Assembly: GCF_900112495.1 (NCBI RefSeq)
Contig: NZ_FOMA01000001.1
Span: 434,001 to 498,000 of the forward strand
DNA length: 64,000 nt
Origin: Bacillus sp. OV322
GTDB taxonomy: Bacteria; Bacillota; Bacilli; Bacillales; DSM-1321
Reading direction: 5' to 3'
Part shown: one piece after another, positions 59,907 through 64,000 of the stretch
How positions within the stretch are numbered: position 1 is the first letter of the stretch
Layout: every line of letters starts with the position of its first letter
Made by a program: the position numbers and the translations under genes
The notes under the pieces: model-generated
Seen by the model: only the letters and a program-made list of their open reading frames with translations
The model's database searches: none
What the model was told of the DNA's origin: nothing

Positions 59907-60884
59907 ATGAAAGCTATTCAAATTAGTAAGTATGGCGGACCGGATGTGCTAGAGCTGATTGATATGGAAAAACCCGTACCTGCTCCAGATGAAGTCCTCA
60001 TTGAAATACATGCGTCTGGAGTGAATTATGCGGATACCGCACGAAGAGAAGGCCAGTACGTCGTGCCAACTCCGCTTCCTTTTATACCAGGAGCGGAAAC
60101 GGCAGGCATCATATCGGAAGCGGGAGCCAGTGTAAGCAGTGATTTGAAGCCTGGAACCAGGGTAGTGTGCCTTGTGGATTCAGGCGGCTATTCGGAATAT
60201 GTCCGGGTTCATGCAGCCTCTGTCATTCCAATCCCGGATGATATGGATTATCAGACTGCAGCCTCGATACCGCTTCAGGGGTTAAGTGCTTACCATATCC
60301 TTAAAACAATGGGACGTGTGCAGAAGGGAGAAACAGTCCTTATACATGCTGCTGCAGGAGGTGTCGGTCTCCTGGCCGTTCAGCTGGCAAAAATATTCGG
60401 GGCGGGCAAGGTTATCGCAACTGCAAGTTCGCCAGAAAAATTAAAGCTTGCAGAGGATATGGGAGCGGATGTGCTTATTGACTATACGGCGGAAGGATGG
60501 GAAGAGAGGGTTTTAGAGGCAGCAGAGAAAGGCGTCGATGTGGCCCTGGAAATGGCTGGAGGCAGCGTATTCAAAAAGACACTAAGATGCCTGGCACCAT
60601 TCGGCAGGATTATTGTTTACGGAAATGCCAGCGGAGAGCAATATAAAATGAATCCTCAAATACTGATGCGAAGAAATCAATCCGTAATGGGGTTTTTTCT
60701 GCCGCAAATTATGAAAAAGCCTGAGCTTCTTCAATCAAGCATTAATGAATTGTTTGCCTATGTGAATGATGGCAGGCTGAAATTATCTATTGGCGGAGTG
60801 TATCCTCTCGATCAGGCTGCAAAGGTACATAAAGACCTGCAATCACGCCTGACAAAAGGCAAGCTGATATTAAGCATAAAATAA
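59907..60884 (+). CDS. NADPH:quinone oxidoreductase-like zinc-independent dehydrogenase
   Basis: A 325-residue medium-chain dehydrogenase without zinc-binding cysteines. Motifs are ASGVNYADTARREGQY, PLPFIPGAETAG, the NADPH-binding IHAAAGGVGLLAVQLAKIFG at about residue 147 and the C-terminal LSIGGVYPLDQAAKVHKDLQ. It may reduce an enone or quinone, or an enoyl-CoA. GACAAAGGGGTG precedes the ATG. It is the last gene of the operon, closed by a terminator. Confidence 0.88.
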   Translation: MKAIQISKYGGPDVLELIDMEKPVPAPDEVLIEIHASGVNYADTARREGQYVVPTPLPFIPGAETAGIISEAGASVSSDLKPGTRVVCLVDSGGYSEYVRVHAASVIPIPDDMDYQTAASIPLQGLSAYHILKTMGRVQKGETVLIHAAAGGVGLLAVQLAKIFGAGKVIATASSPEKLKLAEDMGADVLIDYTAEGWEERVLEAAEKGVDVALEMAGGSVFKKTLRCLAPFGRIIVYGNASGEQYKMNPQILMRRNQSVMGFFLPQIMKKPELLQSSINELFAYVNDGRLKLSIGGVYPLDQAAKVHKDLQSRLTKGKLILSIK

Positions 60885-60932
60885 ACGAAAGCCTGCAGGT
60901 TTCTCAATGGATCTGCAGGCTTTCGTTTTATT
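60885..60932 (+). terminator. Terminator of the acyl-CoA operon
   Basis: Perfect 14-bp stem ACGAAAGCCTGCAG / CTGCAGGCTTTCGT followed by TTTATTT. Confidence 0.9.
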
Positions 60933-60990
60933 TAAATTCGTCTCAAAGCTGTACAATTTCCAATTTCACCATCCATCATTTTGCAGCTCC

Positions 60991-61677
60991 TCACTTTAAT
61001 ATTCCCTTTCTGAATCCCTCAGCGACAGCTTGAGACCTGTGCTTCACTCCTAATTTTCTGTTCACTGAAGAAAAGTAATCCCTAACCGTGAACTCGCTGA
61101 TTTTCATGAAGGAAGCCATCTCTTTTAGTGAATAACCATCGGCAAGATGCTGAAGGACTTCTGTTTCCCTTCTGCTGAGCAGCAAAGTGGTGTGAGCAGA
61201 GGCTTTGATGTTTTCGGCTGCATGCTGAAAATACAGGTACAGCTGTTTCATATACATGTTTAAAATAGGGGCATCTCCTGTATATCTGTCCATGAATACA
61301 CATCCTACCACAATGTTAATTCTGCTGATCGGGACAATAGCCAGGGAGGTTAAATCAAATTGCCGGATATACTTTTCAGGAAAAGAACTATTGTTTTTCC
61401 GGGTGTCAATAAAGAGTGGCTCATTGTTCATAACAGCAAGATAAACGGATGGAATTGAGCGTATGTCCTCTTTAATCCAATCCATATTGTTTACCCTGTT
61501 ATTTTCCACCTGGAAAATTCCTTCTCCGATGTAATTTAGCAGAGAGAAAGTAAAGATTGAAGCTCGTTCGAATGGAAAAAAAAGCAAGGAACCCCGTACA
61601 ATCATTTCTGTTCGTTTTTTTAAATCATGAATGGACGAAACTTCTTTCAAATAATTACTTACTTTATTATCCAGCAT
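60991..61677 (-). CDS. GAF-like sensor with LuxR-type DNA-binding domain
   Basis: A 228-residue regulator. Residues 20-150 look like a GAF-type sensory domain (FFPFERASIFTFSLLNYIGE, LAIVPISRINIVVGCVFMDR). Residues 165-225 are a LuxR/FixJ helix-turn-helix (LLSRRETEVLQHLADGYSLK, ISEFTVRDYFSSVNRKLGV). No receiver domain is present, so a bound ligand is the likely signal. GGGGTG precedes the ATG. It is divergent from the R2-like oxidase gene and probably controls it, and perhaps the flanking acyl-CoA operon. Confidence 0.87.
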   Translation of the reverse strand: MLDNKVSNYLKEVSSIHDLKKRTEMIVRGSLLFFPFERASIFTFSLLNYIGEGIFQVENNRVNNMDWIKEDIRSIPSVYLAVMNNEPLFIDTRKNNSSFPEKYIRQFDLTSLAIVPISRINIVVGCVFMDRYTGDAPILNMYMKQLYLYFQHAAENIKASAHTTLLLSRRETEVLQHLADGYSLKEMASFMKISEFTVRDYFSSVNRKLGVKHRSQAVAEGFRKGILK

Positions 61678-61716
61678 TCGACTTTTTTCACCCCTATATT
61701 TTCAGATATTTAAGGT

Positions 61717-61755
61717 TTGTCACATTCATCGTACAATAATATGTAAGCCCTTACA
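61717..61755 (+). promoter_or_regulatory. Putative promoter and palindromic operator for the R2-like oxidase gene
   Basis: TTGTCA (61717-61722), a 17-base spacer and TATGTA (61740-61745) form a plausible promoter. TGTAAGCCCTTACA (61742-61755) is a perfect palindrome overlapping the -10 box in the divergent gap, a good place for the LuxR-type regulator or another factor. Confidence 0.5.
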
Positions 61756-61798
61756 ATAATTAGCGTGTTTAATGGTTTGAATGGAAGGAGGAAGCAGA

Positions 61799-62692
61799 AT
61801 GAATGAAAAAAGAAGGATGATCACCACTAGCAACAGAGGATTGCAGGAGGATTCATTTCCATACCGCCTTTATCAAAAAGCAAAGAGGTTTGGCATCTGG
61901 AATCCTTCTGACATAGACTTTTCACAGGATAAAGAGGATTGGCGAACTTTAAACAAGGAACAGAAAAATGAGATATTGAGGCTGATCTCGCAATTTCAAG
62001 CGGGAGAAGAAGCAGTTACACTTGATCTGCTTCCGCTTATGTTTGTCATTGCAAAAGAAGGGCGACTGGAAGAGGAAATGTACTTAACGACTTTCTTATA
62101 TGAAGAAGCGAAGCATACTGAGTTTTTCAGGCTGGTTCTAAATACTCTGGGAGAATACGATGATTTATCGCTGTTCCATTCAGAAACCTATCACAAAATC
62201 TTTGGCGAAATACTGCCGCAGTCTATGGAACGGCTTATTACGGATTCATCTCCAGAAGCCATTGCTGAAGCTTCAACTGTTTATAACATGTTTGTAGAAG
62301 GTGTTCTGGCAGAAACGGGATATTTTTCTTTTTATCAATCCTTGGAAAAAGCCGGAATCATGCCGGGACTGCTAAAAGGGATTTCTTATTTGCAAAAAGA
62401 CGAATCAAGACATATCGGCTACGGAACCTACCTGCTTCAGCGCCTGATCAGTGAGCATCCGCATCTGTATGAGTGTATTGCCGGCAAGATGGAGGAATTA
62501 ACTCCATTAGCAATAAAGCTTAATCAGGAAGGATTCAGCCAAAACGTGAGTACATTCGGCAACTCGGCGGAAGACACAATGAATTTCACCATGAAGCAGC
62601 TCTCTGTCCGAATGGAGATCCTCTCAAGGGCAAGAGGGAAAAAAACCGAAGAAATCTTCAGGGTGCAGGAAAATGAGTTAGGCGTATTTTAA
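61799..62692 (+). CDS. R2-like ligand-binding oxidase (R2lox)
   Basis: A 297-residue ferritin-like protein related to the R2 subunit of ribonucleotide reductase. Metal ligands appear in FQAGEEAVTLD (about residue 66), FLYEEAKHTEFF (about 100), the VEGVLAETGYFSF helix and DESRHIGYG (about 200). The EEAKHTEF and ETGYF patterns are those of the R2lox group, which assembles a Mn/Fe cofactor, carries a Tyr-Val ether cross-link and binds a long-chain fatty acid. Its reaction is unknown. AAGGAGGAAG precedes ATG 61799. Adjacent fatty-acid genes and the following aldehyde dehydrogenase suggest a hydrophobic substrate. Confidence 0.88.
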   Translation: MNEKRRMITTSNRGLQEDSFPYRLYQKAKRFGIWNPSDIDFSQDKEDWRTLNKEQKNEILRLISQFQAGEEAVTLDLLPLMFVIAKEGRLEEEMYLTTFLYEEAKHTEFFRLVLNTLGEYDDLSLFHSETYHKIFGEILPQSMERLITDSSPEAIAEASTVYNMFVEGVLAETGYFSFYQSLEKAGIMPGLLKGISYLQKDESRHIGYGTYLLQRLISEHPHLYECIAGKMEELTPLAIKLNQEGFSQNVSTFGNSAEDTMNFTMKQLSVRMEILSRARGKKTEEIFRVQENELGVF

Positions 62693-62714
62693 GGAAGATG
62701 AGGAGGAATGAATT

Positions 62715-64000
62715 GTGGCAGTTAACGCAGATGTAATGACTTTTCCATTATTTATCAATGGAAAATGGGAGCAATCAGGAAATCAAGAATTCTTTGATGT
62801 TTTGAATCCAGCGAATGGAGAAGTTGCAGCAAGGGTCGCAAAGGGAACTAAAGAGGATGTTGACAAAGCGGTTTCTGCAGCAAGAGAGGCTTATGACCAT
62901 TCCGATTGGAAGATGATGATGCCCAAAGAGCGCTCCAATGTCCTTCATAGCCTTGCCAGGCAAATCATAGCCAATGCAGAAGAACTGGCCTATCTGGAAT
63001 CTATAAGTTCGGGAGGTACAATCCGCCGAATCGGATCTAATGATATTTTGCAAATGGCGGATTTATTTCAGACTCTGGCTAATTTTGTTCTGCAATATCC
63101 TTTTTCTGAAACATTGCCAAGCCCGTCTTTTCCAGGACCAGCCCATAATTTTATTTGGAGGGAGCCGATTGGTGTTTGTGCGGCCATTACTCCATGGAAC
63201 ATGCCCATGCTCATTGCATGCTGGAAAATAGCACCTGCTCTTGCGATGGGAAATACAGTGGTGATAAAACCTGCCAGTTATACCCCCCTTTCAACACTTA
63301 AACTGGCAGAGATTTTATCAGCAGAATTGCCTGATGGAGTACTTAATGTTGTAACAGGCTCGGGTTCAGAAGTAGGCGAAGCCCTTGTGAGCCATCCTAG
63401 GGTGGACAAAATTGCATTTACCGGCTCAACAGAAGTCGGCAGGAAAATCATGGCGCTCGCAGCGGGGACGATAAAACATACGACTCTCGAGCTTGGAGGA
63501 AAATCGCCAAATATCATTCTTGAAGATGCAGATCTGGACATTGCAATTCCTGGAAGCTTATTCGGGGTATTTTTGCACTCTGGCCAATTATGCGAATCAG
63601 GAACCCGCCTATTTGTTCCGGACCATCTTCATGACATTATTGTTGAGAAGCTTGTTCAGCTTTCTTCGAAGCTTAAACCAGGTAATCCTCTAGACAGCCG
63701 CACGGATATGGGGCCGGTCATTTCAAAAAAACAAAAAGAATCCATATTGGCGTATATCGAAGAGGGAAAAAGGGAGGGAGCGAGGCTTGTCTGCGGCGGA
63801 AAGGAATGGTCTGTGCCGGGCTGCAAAGCGGACACTTCATTGAACCGACCATCTTTACGGATGTTACCAACGATATGAAAATTGCACAGGAAGAAATATT
63901 CGGGCCAGTTCTTACCGTCATCCGCTACTCTTCAGTGGACGAGGCAATTAAGATGGCCAATGATACTATTTATGGATTGGCTGCAGGTGTATGGACAAAG
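62715..64000 (+). pseudogene. Aldehyde dehydrogenase, frameshifted and cut by the window end
   Basis: An NAD(P)-dependent aldehyde dehydrogenase. GTG 62715 follows AGGAGG by 8 bases. Motifs are TPWNMPMLIACWKIAPAL, FTGSTEVGRKIM, LELGGKSPNI (general base Glu) and GQLCESGTR with the catalytic cysteine near residue 290. The frame ends at 63878, but from 63821 a different frame continues to the window end with the expected [27 protein letters not shown] and [10 protein letters not shown]. One base is missing at the GGG run 63818-63820. It is either a real frameshift or a sequence error. Confidence 0.85.

Noticed and set aside
1-64000. CRISPR arrays, tRNA and rRNA genes, intact insertion sequences, prophage genes, replication origin
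   Set aside because: I looked for evenly spaced repeats, cloverleaf and rRNA signatures and transposase or phage motifs and saw none.

Overview
The window looks like a chromosomal segment of a low-to-moderate GC, endospore-forming member of the Bacillaceae. Signs are an alpha/beta small acid-soluble spore protein with a SigG-like promoter, a Spo0E-like phosphatase, a SigI/RsgI pair, FtsW, a Mn-responsive yybP-ykoY riboswitch ahead of a YkoY-type TerC protein, strong GGAGG ribosome binding sites and TTG/GTG starts. I cannot name the species. No rRNA, tRNA, CRISPR array, phage or intact insertion sequence was seen.

Layout. 1-9.4 kb: the end of asnA, an RNase J paralogue, a DinB protein, a Fur-controlled ferric-hydroxamate uptake operon (fhuCDBG type) and a niacin transporter. 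9.6-13.6 kb: an FbpA-like small protein, a secreted protein of unknown function, and a minus-strand cassette. The cassette holds an HTH-TPR regulator followed 12 bases later by an unlisted 41-codon gene for a secreted pro-peptide. This has the architecture of an RNPP quorum-sensing pair (PlcR/PapR, NprR/NprX type). A Spo0E-like gene is divergent from it and a YesK-like gene follows. 14-21.9 kb: acetyltransferase, GDSL esterase, ABC exporter, ECF sigma/anti-sigma pair, thioesterase and a Bax-inhibitor-like membrane protein. 22.3-28 kb: an oligopeptide permease operon behind a CodY-like box. 28.4-38.9 kb: small proteins, a YhfE-type aminopeptidase that seems to start at CTG, cyanophycinase and cyanophycin synthetase, a YidC insertase, a glycerophosphodiesterase, the DUF1659/DUF2922/YvrJ trio and Ohr.

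38.9-41.2 kb is an AT-rich islet with small genes, hairpin repeats and palindromes, ending at a cold-shock gene with a structured leader. 41.2-48.1 kb: small lipoprotein, release factor 3, and a coupled three-gene operon (PlsY-like acyltransferase, GNAT/class-V aminotransferase fusion, LtaS-like enzyme) that may make or modify a polyol-phosphate envelope polymer. 48.6-54.7 kb: EAL protein, FtsW, riboswitch-TerC, SigI/RsgI, SASP. 55-64 kb: an acyl-CoA catabolic operon, a GAF-LuxR regulator, an R2-like ligand-binding oxidase and an aldehyde dehydrogenase that is frameshifted and runs off the window.

Three families of non-coding repeats lie between genes: about 200-bp units (seven copies, two orientations), a near-tandem cluster of GC-rich units at 14.55-15.07 kb, and short hairpin units at 39.0-40.5 kb.

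The strongest candidate for an undescribed system is the regulator/pro-peptide pair. A short motif, TTTTTCCCAA, occurs beside both its own promoter and the promoter of the neighbouring secreted protein, and an Opp importer encoded in the same window could bring the mature peptide back into the cell.
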